Below, in pieces: positions 9,143 through 16,163 of a DNA stretch of 32,011 bases (position 1 is the first letter of the stretch; each line of letters begins with the position of its first letter). The position numbers and the translations under genes were made by a program. Origin of the DNA: Candidatus Thalassarchaeaceae archaeon (GTDB lineage: Archaea; Thermoplasmatota; Poseidoniia; Poseidoniales; Thalassarchaeaceae); the NCBI GenBank assembly GCA_023700245.1, contig JAJPRE010000017.1, positions 1 to 32,011 of the forward strand, given 5' to 3'. The notes under the pieces were generated by a model. That model saw only the letters and a program-made list of their open reading frames with translations, did not search any database and was not told where the DNA came from.

Positions 9143-9295
9143 AATATTATATCATCCGTTGTGCTTATACGATATGTGCCGGTCGCCGAGTCTACCAACC
9201 TCTCCTCTAGAGGCATAGCTAATGAGGGACGAGAGGATTTTCCTCTGTTCTATTGGCTTTAATCTAGTTGAGTGACTAAGTTGGAGGTTTAGAAA
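9143..9295. promoter_or_regulatory. Divergent promoter region and structured leader ahead of rpoE
   Basis: A TATA-like TTATACGA lies at 9165-9172. Read on plus, it would start an RNA near 9190-9196, giving a leader of about 100 nt before rpoE. Read on minus (CGTATAAG), it sits about 26 bp from ATG 9142 of the giant gene. The putative leader is clearly richer in G+C than its surroundings and holds three complementary segments: CCTCTC at 9199-9204, the palindrome CCTCTAGAGG at 9204-9213, and GAGAGGA at 9231-9237 followed by TCCTCT at 9241-9246. The GAGAGG can pair upstream or downstream, so two exclusive folds are possible. Base pairing is seen directly. Any regulatory role is inference. Confidence 0.45.
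9283..9288 (+). promoter_or_regulatory. Shine-Dalgarno site of rpoE
   Basis: GGAGGT lies 7 nt before the rpoE ATG at 9296. It is one of the clearest ribosome binding sites in the window, fixes the rpoE start and shows that this gene is translated from a leadered mRNA. Confidence 0.8.
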
Positions 9296-9844
9296 ATGTA
9301 CAGACTTGTAACAAGAGAAGATACTATACGTATCCCAGCAGAATACATTCGCCGCGGACGTAAATTAGAAGAGCATATTGATGAACTTGCTCATGAAGCG
9401 TTCGAAGGCCGATTCGATGAGAATGAAAGATATACTTTAGTTACTTTCGATCATGAAACAGTAGGTAGAGGAAAAATAATCCATGGCGATGGGGCCATAT
9501 ATCAAAGTGTTAGATTTACTGCATTAGTATTCACAATGGAGAACAATGAAGTTGTCGATGGTGCTGTATCAGAAGTTTCGGAGTATGGAGCATTCGTAAG
9601 AATAGGTCCAATAGAAGCATTGCTACACAAATCTCAGATTCTTGATGAACCGATTCAAGTTAATTTAGGTATCCGCCGTATTGAAGGCGCCCAAACAGGT
9701 AAATCACTTACTGAAGGGTCATTCGTTAGGTCAAGAATTGTGTCTAAAGCAATTAATCAAAATGACCCACGTTCCAGTAAAATTGGCCTGAATTGCAAGA
9801 TGGATGGACTTGGATGCTTCGATTGGCTATCAGAGAGTGATTAA
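9296..9844 (+). CDS. rpoE: DNA-directed RNA polymerase subunit E' (Rpo7/Rpb7)
   Basis: This subunit forms the RNA polymerase stalk with Rpo4 and binds emerging RNA. The 182-aa length is normal for the family. The N-terminal tip domain begins MYRLVTREDTIRIP and includes HETVGRGKIIHGDGAIYQSV. From about residue 80 an S1-type RNA-binding domain follows, with VVDGAVSEVSEYGAFVRIG and EALLHKSQI as its hallmark. It is the first gene of a tight operon: spt4 starts one base after its stop, and rps24e and rps27ae follow, an arrangement typical of archaea. The GGAGGT ribosome site supports this start. A potentially structured leader lies upstream. Confidence 0.96.
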   Translation: MYRLVTREDTIRIPAEYIRRGRKLEEHIDELAHEAFEGRFDENERYTLVTFDHETVGRGKIIHGDGAIYQSVRFTALVFTMENNEVVDGAVSEVSEYGAFVRIGPIEALLHKSQILDEPIQVNLGIRRIEGAQTGKSLTEGSFVRSRIVSKAINQNDPRSSKIGLNCKMDGLGCFDWLSESD

Positions 9845-9845
9845 T

Positions 9846-10049
9846 ATGGTTAAAGTACCATTTGCATGCGGAGAATGTAATAGGATATTAGATGACGGAG
9901 TAGGGCAATGCCATCATTGCCCAAATGCTCCAGTAACTACTGATTGGCAAGGATTTGTTGTAATTTTACATCCAAATCGTTCCGAGATCGCAAAAAGATT
10001 AAATGTTTCTACCCCAGGAAACTACGCATTAAAGGTTAATATTCGTTAG
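9846..10049 (+). CDS. spt4: Transcription elongation factor Spt4 (RNA polymerase subunit E'')
   Basis: Spt4 pairs with Spt5 (NusG family) on the RNA polymerase clamp and promotes processive elongation. The 67-aa protein has the expected zinc site of four cysteines, C8-x2-C11 and C22-x2-C25 (ACGECNRIL, QCHHCP), followed by the conserved TTDWQGFVVILHPNRSEIA strand-helix that contacts Spt5. The ATG at 9846 is one base after the rpoE stop. The open frame reaches back to 9804 inside rpoE, but the family start is MVKVPFACGEC. The stop codon overlaps the ribosome site of rps24e. Confidence 0.95.
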   Translation: MVKVPFACGECNRILDDGVGQCHHCPNAPVTTDWQGFVVILHPNRSEIAKRLNVSTPGNYALKVNIR

Positions 10050-10060
10050 GAGATGATGAT

Positions 10061-10357
10061 TTGGAAATAATTAATAGAAAAGAAAATGCACTACTAAATA
10101 GGGTAGAAATAGAGTTCACTTTGAATCATGATAGTGAACCAACACCATCATTGTCTGAAATGATAAATTTAGTATTGAAATTAGAACCAGGCTCGAAAAA
10201 AGAATTAGTTTATATAAAAAATGTAAACACTAGATTTGGAATGCCTCAGACATCTGGATTAGCACTTATTTATGCATCAGAAGAGAGTACAAGCACTGAG
10301 CCAGATTATATCAAAACTCGACATAAGGCCCCAGAAGAATCTACGGGAGGGAATTAA
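10061..10357 (+). CDS. rps24e: 30S ribosomal protein S24e (TTG start)
   Basis: S24e is an archaeal/eukaryotic small-subunit protein. The 98-aa sequence opens MEIINRKENALLNRVEIEFT, followed by the family's P-S-x-x-E-M segment and then VYIKNVNTRFGMPQTSGLALIY, matching the family's core strand pair. The start is a TTG at 10061 with AGGAG at 10048-10052, 8 nt upstream. Two ATGs in between (10054, 10057) are out of frame and stop within a few codons. The ribosome site overlaps the spt4 stop codon, suggesting translational coupling. The tail is acidic and glycine-ended. rps27ae follows after 2 bp. Confidence 0.93.
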   Translation: MEIINRKENALLNRVEIEFTLNHDSEPTPSLSEMINLVLKLEPGSKKELVYIKNVNTRFGMPQTSGLALIYASEESTSTEPDYIKTRHKAPEESTGGN

Positions 10358-10359
10358 TA

Positions 10360-10560
10360 ATGTCTAATGGAAGTCCTAATCCCCAAGCTAAACATTCAAA
10401 ATATTCAATAGAAGGAGATTCTTTGGTCCGTAAGGGAGAATTTTGCCCAGAGTGTGGACCTGGAGTATTTTTGGGAGTCCACAGTGATCGCAAGGTTTGC
10501 GGTAAATGTGGTTATTCAAATCCTCCAAAGAAATATCGTGGTTTAGATCAAGACGAATAG
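10360..10560 (+). CDS. rps27ae: 30S ribosomal protein S27ae
   Basis: This 66-aa zinc-ribbon small-subunit protein has four cysteines, C29-x2-C32 and C47-x2-C50 (FCPECGPGVFLGVHSDRK, VCGKCGYS), the S27ae signature. The N-terminus is a variable basic/polar extension (KHSKYSIEGDSLVRKGE). It is the last gene of the rpoE operon. Many archaea carry a kae1/bud32 gene next in this cluster. Here the next gene is on the opposite strand, and its last 13 bp overlap the end of this gene, so convergent transcription meets inside coding sequence. Confidence 0.95.
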   Translation: MSNGSPNPQAKHSKYSIEGDSLVRKGEFCPECGPGVFLGVHSDRKVCGKCGYSNPPKKYRGLDQDE

Positions 10561-11564
10561 TTTTCCCATTGCCCATCATTATTGATAACTTTATTATCAA
10601 ATATGTGGATTCCAATGTTTTCTCTATGTGTATCTGAATATTGTTCAATTACTCCTTCTGCTGAAATGTTAAGTTTACCATCATGCCTCCAACCTGTCCA
10701 ATTCCATTCATTTTCGGAGAAGTATGCATCCATTACTGGCCCCGGAGTTCTGAATACTACTGGAGTATCATCTAAATTCTTGATTAATGCTATGGATTTT
10801 CCATGCATCATTAAGAACCAACCTCCATCTTTATGGTATCGAACATCAGTTATTTTATCCTTTAACTGAAGTATTATTTTTCTCTTTAAATTTCTTCCTT
10901 CATCTAACTCCAATATGCCTCCAGCAGCCGACCAAATTACAATTCCTGATTCGCCCTTAATTATTTTCACTATTGGATTTCTGTCTTGTTTAATTCCAAT
11001 TTCCGGCCATGTTGGATAATGTTCTCTCCAAACTTCCATTCCATTTTTATCTATCATGTATATTCCCTTATTCATTAATGCGAATATTATATTTTCATCT
11101 ATTTTATTCAGTGCCATGGGTTCGGAAGTTAGAATTTTTTGCCATATTGCAGAGTTTGGAATTATTGTAGGGCCATCTGATGAATTTAATCTTAATTCAT
11201 CCCTTCCAATTCCATCGCCCCATTTTTTTTCGAGAGGCAATGCAGCAATTCTGGAATCTTTCAATTCTCTATCCATCCAAATACCAACCCATATGTCTTC
11301 AAAAATTATTCCAGTCACTACAGGCGTAGGGAATGGCCTTGCCATCTCTTCAATTTTATTAAATTCAAGATCTAATTTAATTAATTCTCCAGAATTTCCT
11401 ATAATAACTAATTTGGTATTATTCCTATTGACTTTAGAGGGAGTGAAGCCCAATTGGATGTTAACCATATGGCTCGATTCGCACCACCTCCTTGAATGTG
11501 TTTCCGCCAAGTTTGAAATCTCAATGCCATTGGAGTGCCATGGTCTCGTTACTATTGTGCTCAT
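10548..11564 (-). CDS. Hypothetical beta-propeller-like protein
   Basis: This protein of about 338 aa has no signal peptide or TM segment, so it is probably intracellular. It shows repeated short strands of the WD/PQQ-propeller type: KLVIIGNSGELIKLDL, NIIFALMNKGIYMIDK, NGMEVWREHYP, GIVIWSAAGGILELDEG, GGWFLMMHGKSIALIK and HDGKLNISAEGVIEQY. I do not recognise the family. Starts at 11579, 11564 (MSTIVTRPW) and 11468 (MVNIQLGF) are all possible. The first two overlap the start of divergent dtdA by 25-40 bp and the last does not. Residues between 11564 and 11468 read as coherent protein, so I prefer 11564. The 3' end overlaps rps27ae by 13 bp. A role in translation or RNA processing would be guesswork. 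Confidence 0.75.
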   Translation of the reverse strand: MSTIVTRPWHSNGIEISNLAETHSRRWCESSHMVNIQLGFTPSKVNRNNTKLVIIGNSGELIKLDLEFNKIEEMARPFPTPVVTGIIFEDIWVGIWMDRELKDSRIAALPLEKKWGDGIGRDELRLNSSDGPTIIPNSAIWQKILTSEPMALNKIDENIIFALMNKGIYMIDKNGMEVWREHYPTWPEIGIKQDRNPIVKIIKGESGIVIWSAAGGILELDEGRNLKRKIILQLKDKITDVRYHKDGGWFLMMHGKSIALIKNLDDTPVVFRTPGPVMDAYFSENEWNWTGWRHDGKLNISAEGVIEQYSDTHRENIGIHIFDNKVINNDGQWENYSS

Positions 11565-12520
11565 CAAAAGATCAAGCATCTCTAAATTTATATGATCAAT
11601 TAATTATTAAAGGGGGATGGTCAAATCCAATCAAAATATATTATGGAACTGTCTACAAACATAGTAAATGTGATGTTCACTTATTATTAATTGATAATAT
11701 AAATCATATTTTTGCAGATAATATTGATCTTATACATGAAAAAGAAATGAAAACTAATGTTAAAGAAGTACTGGTTCTATCGAAACATGTTTCAAAATCT
11801 GAAATACCAGCCTTGACGATACATGCTATCGGGCTTCCTGGAATCACTCCATATGGAGAAAAGGGCCATTCAGGAGGAATAAAAGGTGAAGTTGTACCTC
11901 CATCTCCTAGATTTGCTAGCTTATTCAAAAACCTATTGATGATTGCTGAAGAAATGAATTTAGATGATTCTTTTGATATTACGTTGGAAACTACTCATCA
12001 TGGGCCATTTCTAACTAGGCCAACTTTATATCTGGAGATAGGTTCAACAAATGAGGAATGGAATCGTAAAGATTTAGCAGATATTTGGATTTTGACGATT
12101 ATTAAATGCCTAGGTTTGGAAGGTACCAATGCATTAGGATCTTGGAAAGGAGAAGGAGATGTTATGATATGCTTAGGGGGTGGACATTATGCTCCAAGGC
12201 ATAAGGCAATTATAACTAATTCAGATGTGTGGTTAGGCCATATATTGGCAAATTATTCACTTTTGTTTGATGGTGAATACAAAGAAAATAATAATACTGT
12301 TTTATGGCAACACCCATTAGAAAAAACAATCAAAGCAACAAAAATTGCATTTCCCGGAGGTAAAATTTTTGTTCATTTAGATCGTAAATCATTCAAAGGA
12401 TGGCAAAGGAATGCAATAATTTCATATTTAGAAAGCCGCAATATTCCTGTTTATAGGGGTAAACAAATACTCATGTTGCACAAGAATAAAAGTTCAACCA
12501 TCATTGGAGATGAATCATGA
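11540..12520 (+). CDS. dtdA: D-aminoacyl-tRNA deacylase, archaeal type (DTD2)
   Basis: DtdA hydrolyses D-amino acids from mischarged tRNA and so clears D-aa-tRNA before translation. The N-terminus MVSLLLCSSKDQASLNLYDQ matches the family opening (S-S-K-D-x-A-S). Next come the family-like SKHVSKSEIPALTIHAIGLP, then the catalytic-region motifs LETTHHGPFLTRPTLYLEIG (149-168) and ICLGGGHYAPRH (210-221). Length is 326 aa, slightly over the usual 270-300. The open frame extends back to 11492, but family similarity starts at ATG 11540. Proline dehydrogenase starts inside its stop (ATGA), so the two proteins are probably made together. The 5' end overlaps the divergent propeller gene if that gene starts at 11564. 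Confidence 0.93.
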   Translation: MVSLLLCSSKDQASLNLYDQLIIKGGWSNPIKIYYGTVYKHSKCDVHLLLIDNINHIFADNIDLIHEKEMKTNVKEVLVLSKHVSKSEIPALTIHAIGLPGITPYGEKGHSGGIKGEVVPPSPRFASLFKNLLMIAEEMNLDDSFDITLETTHHGPFLTRPTLYLEIGSTNEEWNRKDLADIWILTIIKCLGLEGTNALGSWKGEGDVMICLGGGHYAPRHKAIITNSDVWLGHILANYSLLFDGEYKENNNTVLWQHPLEKTIKATKIAFPGGKIFVHLDRKSFKGWQRNAIISYLESRNIPVYRGKQILMLHKNKSSTIIGDES

Positions 12521-13491
12521 GTATCTTGGGACGTCCCATTGTAGCTCTTCTTCCCTTTGTGCCACGTTTTATTGTCCGTTGGATTTCCAAAAGGTATGTT
12601 GCAGGTGAAAATATTGATCAAGCCATGAGTGTTATCAAAAAATTACGGTCAAGAAATACCTGCTTTACTATTGATGTACTAGGAGAAGAAATAAAAAATA
12701 TGTCCGAAGCTTCTTATTTCATGAATGAATACAGCGCCCTTTTGGATGCAATTATTGATAATGATATAGATGCTAATATTTCAATTAAACCAACCGCATT
12801 AGGTTTATTGATTGATGGTGAAGAAACATATAAAAATCTTACTAAACTCTTAGTAAAGGCATCAAAAAATAATATTTTTGTTAGATTGGATATGGAAGAT
12901 AATAGAGTTACACAATCTACAATTGATTTAGTATATGAAATGCATAAAAAAGAACTTATTAATGTAGGGACCGTACTACAAGGTAGATTGTTCAGAACTG
13001 AAAATGATATAGAAAAAATCTGTTCTATGACATTGAAAAATTCTGACTTCAGAATTTGTAAGGGAATATATTTGGAATCTAACGATATAGCTTACACCAA
13101 TCATAGAGATATTGCCGATTCAGTAATAAATTGTATAGATCTTATGCTCGAAAATGGAGCTTATACTGCCATTGCATCTCATGACGATGATATTATCGCA
13201 TACTCACTTGACTCTTTAAAAAAACGTGGCATGGGCCCAGAACTTATAGATCCAAGGAAAAATGCTGGCATTAAATTACCCGGAAAGGGTAATGGATATG
13301 AATTTCAATTTTTATTGGGTGTCCGAGGCGATAAAAGACGGAAATTGGCGAAAGAGGGACATTTAACCCGAGTATATGTTCCATATGGATCTCGTTGGTA
13401 CGAGTATAGTATGAGGCGATTAAGAGAAAATCCAGAAATCGCTATGCATGTTGCTAAGGCATTCCTATTGCCATGGACTAATCGTAGGTAG
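12517..13491 (+). CDS. Proline dehydrogenase, monofunctional
   Basis: This FAD enzyme oxidises proline to pyrroline-5-carboxylate and passes electrons to the membrane. The 324-aa length fits the one-domain type, not the bifunctional PutA. Barrel motifs appear in order: SIKPTALG (89-96, K91), FVRLDMEDNRVT (121-132), TVLQGRLFRT (152-161, Q155), FRICKGIYLE (178-187, K182), IASHDDD (219-225), GYEFQFLLGVR (260-270) and VYVPYGSRWYEYSMRRLREN (286-305). R300 and R301 match the arginine pair that holds the proline carboxylate. The start ATG overlaps the dtdA stop by 4 bp. The pathway's second enzyme, P5C dehydrogenase, is not in the window. The last 14 bp overlap the convergent zinc-protein gene. Confidence 0.93.
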   Translation: MSILGRPIVALLPFVPRFIVRWISKRYVAGENIDQAMSVIKKLRSRNTCFTIDVLGEEIKNMSEASYFMNEYSALLDAIIDNDIDANISIKPTALGLLIDGEETYKNLTKLLVKASKNNIFVRLDMEDNRVTQSTIDLVYEMHKKELINVGTVLQGRLFRTENDIEKICSMTLKNSDFRICKGIYLESNDIAYTNHRDIADSVINCIDLMLENGAYTAIASHDDDIIAYSLDSLKKRGMGPELIDPRKNAGIKLPGKGNGYEFQFLLGVRGDKRRKLAKEGHLTRVYVPYGSRWYEYSMRRLRENPEIAMHVAKAFLLPWTNRR

Positions 13492-14092
13492 GAGTTCTTG
13501 GCGAATGCAAATACATTCTTTTTATCTCAGATGCCACTCTTTTACCTCTTAAAGTACGTCCTTCACCAGTGTGTATTGCTCTTATTCTCCACTTTTGACC
13601 ATTAATTTCTAATATTGTGCCGCATGAAAATACTTTATCAGGACTAGATTCTATAGTAGAACTAGTACTATAATCATCATCTGTCAAAGTTATTTTTATT
13701 ATCTTTTTATCTGTTCTTATTACCCACATTGCATAAATTTCAGACGCTACCATTTTCTTTTCCGGTTTTGATATTTTATCATCAATCCTGGTCACTTCCC
13801 AGTCCGCACCTTCATGTTGAAATATATCTCCTACGGCAATTATCTCATCACTATCTACTTCTATGAGTCCAGATTTACTAATTTTTCCCTCAGAAAAAGT
13901 AGTATTGAGAAAAATAGGTGCAGGCGGCCTCAATTCAATTAAATGTACGTCATTGCATTCCAGGCATCTTGCAAGAATATCTTCTCCTTTGCCCTTTTGT
14001 ATACGTTTTAATACGTCATGTTCAGTCATCTCTAAACACATTGGACAATTTGCTGCATCAGATACTTCATCATCATCGTAGTGCGAAGCCAT
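13478..14092 (-). CDS. HVO_0476-family zinc finger protein
   Basis: The N-terminus carries a zinc ribbon, with CPMC then C-L-E-C in the arrangement C-x2-C...C-x2-C and nearby histidines (TEHDVLKR, NDVHLIEL). This is the pattern of the archaeal HVO_0476 family, whose function is not established. The rest, about 140 residues, is beta-rich with repeated W-x-V/I-T/R-x-I phrases (ADWEVTRID, QKWRIRAIHTGEGRTLRG) that suggest two small barrel-like units possibly binding nucleic acid. I chose ATG 14092 (MASHYDDDEVS) over 14107 because a TATA-like box lies about 26 bp upstream of 14092, which fits a leaderless transcript. The 3' end overlaps proline dehydrogenase by 14 bp. Confidence 0.82.
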   Translation of the reverse strand: MASHYDDDEVSDAANCPMCLEMTEHDVLKRIQKGKGEDILARCLECNDVHLIELRPPAPIFLNTTFSEGKISKSGLIEVDSDEIIAVGDIFQHEGADWEVTRIDDKISKPEKKMVASEIYAMWVIRTDKKIIKITLTDDDYSTSSTIESSPDKVFSCGTILEINGQKWRIRAIHTGEGRTLRGKRVASEIKRMYLHSPRTPTYD

Positions 14093-14114
14093 ATTTGTCG
14101 CGCACAACTAACTT

Positions 14115-14148
14115 CTATTCAAACCATCCAATAGTGATAATTGAATAG
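14115..14148. promoter_or_regulatory. Mirror-image promoter boxes of a divergent gene pair
   Basis: CTATTCAA at 14115-14122 and TTGAATAG at 14141-14148 are exact reverse complements, 18 bp apart. The right box is centred about 25 bp before ATG 14169 of the methyltransferase-like gene. The left box, read on minus, is centred about 26 bp before ATG 14092 of the zinc-protein gene. That is the distance from archaeal TATA box to transcription start, so each may drive a leaderless mRNA. Alternatively the pair is a bipartite operator for one dimeric regulator. Sequence and spacing are seen directly. Function is inferred. Confidence 0.5.
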
Positions 14149-14168
14149 TTGACTTACTAGCGGACAAT

Positions 14169-14957
14169 ATGGAGCGAACCGGAGGGAGTTTGGGTTTACC
14201 CCAAATGTCCGAAAAAGAGATGTTTTTGAGACTTCTTTCAGAAGATGAAACTAGAGGAATAGATGAGCCCGAGGTTGCTTCAAATATTGGAGATCAAATG
14301 ATACATATGGGTCTTAGGCCCTTATCTAGAACTATAAGATCAAGAATTAGAGATATTTGTTCTAGAATTCCTGCAAAGAATGTGATTCTAGTAGGAGGAG
14401 GGATAGGGCATCTTTCTGCATGGCTATTTGATTTGTGGTGTTCAGATAATGTGGAAAATAATACTATTATAAAACCAGATTCATTTACAATTGTTGAAGA
14501 AGGTGGAAAATTTGGAATTATTTTAAATCGCCTAATAAGTAGATATGATGCAGATTCTTGGTCAAAAGTAATTGTAAATAAATGGCCAGAAATAGTTGCA
14601 GAAAGCTCTTCATGGTTGGCTGCCAATGCTGCATCTACTGACAATGCACCATTTTTATCAATTCCCCTTCCAGTTGATTTAATCATAATAGATCTACCAG
14701 AAGATGAAAGGATTGACGCCCTGGAATCATCATTTAATTTACTTTCACCTGGAGGAATAATAATCATTAAAGAACCAGAGGTTCCAACGGGAGATGTTGG
14801 AGAATTAGAAAGTGGTAAAGAAATGAGTAAAGCCCAAGAAAAAGTTTCCAGATTCAATAAGTGGATAAGCGCAGTAAAAGACTTTACTTTGAATAACTCA
14901 TTGAGTTTTGTTGAGCTAACGGGGGGGACTCTTGTTGTACTCCGGCGGTCACCCTAA
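14169..14957 (+). CDS. Putative SAM-dependent methyltransferase (class I Rossmann fold)
   Basis: The central Rossmann motifs fit a class I methyltransferase: NVILVGGGIGHLSAWLFDLW (71-90, glycine-rich motif I), FTIVEEGGKFGIILNRLI (106-123, with an acidic residue at the end of strand 2), VDLIIIDLPED (169-179, motif IV) and LLSPGGIIIIKEPE (191-204). An N-terminal helical region of about 65 aa (IRSRIRDICSRIP) precedes the fold. Substrate is unknown. It resembles O-methyltransferases only in general layout. Length is 262 aa. It is transcribed alone, divergent from the zinc protein and convergent with the subtilisin gene 26 bp away. A non-catalytic Rossmann protein cannot be excluded, as no substrate-specific motif is visible. 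Confidence 0.7.
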   Translation: MERTGGSLGLPQMSEKEMFLRLLSEDETRGIDEPEVASNIGDQMIHMGLRPLSRTIRSRIRDICSRIPAKNVILVGGGIGHLSAWLFDLWCSDNVENNTIIKPDSFTIVEEGGKFGIILNRLISRYDADSWSKVIVNKWPEIVAESSSWLAANAASTDNAPFLSIPLPVDLIIIDLPEDERIDALESSFNLLSPGGIIIIKEPEVPTGDVGELESGKEMSKAQEKVSRFNKWISAVKDFTLNNSLSFVELTGGTLVVLRRSP

Positions 14958-14983
14958 ATAGTAATTTAGATAAAATAATTATT

Positions 14984-16135
14984 TTATTTTTTAGAATTTA
15001 TCATTAAATCGATTCTCATTATCCCATATCCGAAATAATCATCATGTTCAGTCTGATTATCTTTCATTTGAGAGGTTTGCGATAATAGATTTTTAACTTC
15101 TTCTATTGATTCCCTTCCATCACTATTTTGCCTTTGTAATTCAGGATATTCTTCCAATAATAATGATAATGATCCAGATACCCATGCTGTTGCAGCAGAT
15201 GTTCCGCTGGACCACCCCCACCAATTATTATTTCCAACTCCACTTGCCATTAGTATGGGAACTTCTTGACTAGGTGCAACTATCTCAGGCTTTTTATCGG
15301 GGTTACTTCTTGGAAATATAGGGTTTGGAAAGAATCTACCATCATTATCTCCTATTGAACTACCTTTCCATATGTCTCCATCCCTAGTTATTCCTCCAAC
15401 GCAGATAACATCCCCCACAGAACCAGGTGATTCGACATCTCCGTCGTCATTCTCGCCGTCATTTCCTGCAGCCGCCACTATGAAAATTCCTAAGTCTAAA
15501 GCGTTTTCAACAGATTGTTCTAATGCATCAGTAGTGAATATTCCGGCCCCAAATCCTTGTGCACCTCCCAAACTTAATGAAATTATATGTGCACCATTTT
15601 CAGCACACCAATCTACAGATTGTGAAATAATTTGATCAGTCCCTGTCCCATCTTTGTCGATGGCTTTAGCAACTAGTAAAGTGACGCCTTGTGCATTACC
15701 CTTTAATCCATTTTTAGCAACTATTATTCCTGCCATTGCCGTACCATGCCCTTCATCGTCATATGGGTCTTCAATTTGATTAACGAAATCACTCCATTTT
15801 TCTAATTCCAAACCTTCTAATCCGGGATGATCCATATCTATCCCTGAATCTACTATGCAGAGTGTAATTCCAGAACCATCTAGATATTCAATATTATTAA
15901 TTCCAGTGATCTCTCTATATTCATCCTCCCATATTATCAAAGCTCCAGAAGGTCCTTGAGAACTAATCTCCTCAATACTTGGCCATAGATATAAAAATGA
16001 TACTGAAATTAAAAGAAAGGAAATCAATAATGTAACTGCAATCGAGATGAAATATACTGCTGATTCATCATCTTTTTCATATTGGGAACCATATATGGCA
16101 TCCTTAAAAATATCTTCAGACTCCTCATTTTCCAT
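14984..16135 (-). CDS. Membrane-anchored subtilisin-like serine protease (S8 family)
   Basis: The catalytic triad is complete: Asp96 in LCIVDSGIDMDHPG, His130 in DEGHGTAMAGI and Ser313 in SSGTSAATAWVSG, with oxyanion Asn225 in AAAGNDGE. A single hydrophobic segment at about 27-51 (YFISIAVTLLISFLLISVSF) follows an acidic N-terminal tail and has no cleavage-like site, so the protein is probably a type II membrane protein with its protease domain outside. Only about 30 residues separate the anchor from the catalytic domain, leaving no room for an I9-type propeptide. At 383 aa it is a minimal S8 domain. It lies 28 bp downstream of the zinc-ribbon membrane protein on the same strand. A/T-rich sequence at 16150-16161 might give it a separate promoter. 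Likely role: surface or nutritional proteolysis. Confidence 0.92.
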   Translation of the reverse strand: MENEESEDIFKDAIYGSQYEKDDESAVYFISIAVTLLISFLLISVSFLYLWPSIEEISSQGPSGALIIWEDEYREITGINNIEYLDGSGITLCIVDSGIDMDHPGLEGLELEKWSDFVNQIEDPYDDEGHGTAMAGIIVAKNGLKGNAQGVTLLVAKAIDKDGTGTDQIISQSVDWCAENGAHIISLSLGGAQGFGAGIFTTDALEQSVENALDLGIFIVAAAGNDGENDDGDVESPGSVGDVICVGGITRDGDIWKGSSIGDNDGRFFPNPIFPRSNPDKKPEIVAPSQEVPILMASGVGNNNWWGWSSGTSAATAWVSGSLSLLLEEYPELQRQNSDGRESIEEVKNLLSQTSQMKDNQTEHDDYFGYGIMRIDLMINSKK

Positions 16136-16163
16136 GTTTTCACATCTCTTTTAATAATAATTA

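Noticed and set aside
9160-9295. Known structural RNA (SRP RNA, RNase P RNA, 5S rRNA, tRNA) ahead of rpoE
   Set aside because: None of the conserved cores or the length of these RNAs can be found. Only simple competing hairpins are visible, so I left it as a leader candidate.
10388-10648. Minus-strand frame of 86 codons antisense to rps27ae
   Set aside because: rps27ae is certain on plus and the real minus gene here is the propeller-like one in a different frame.
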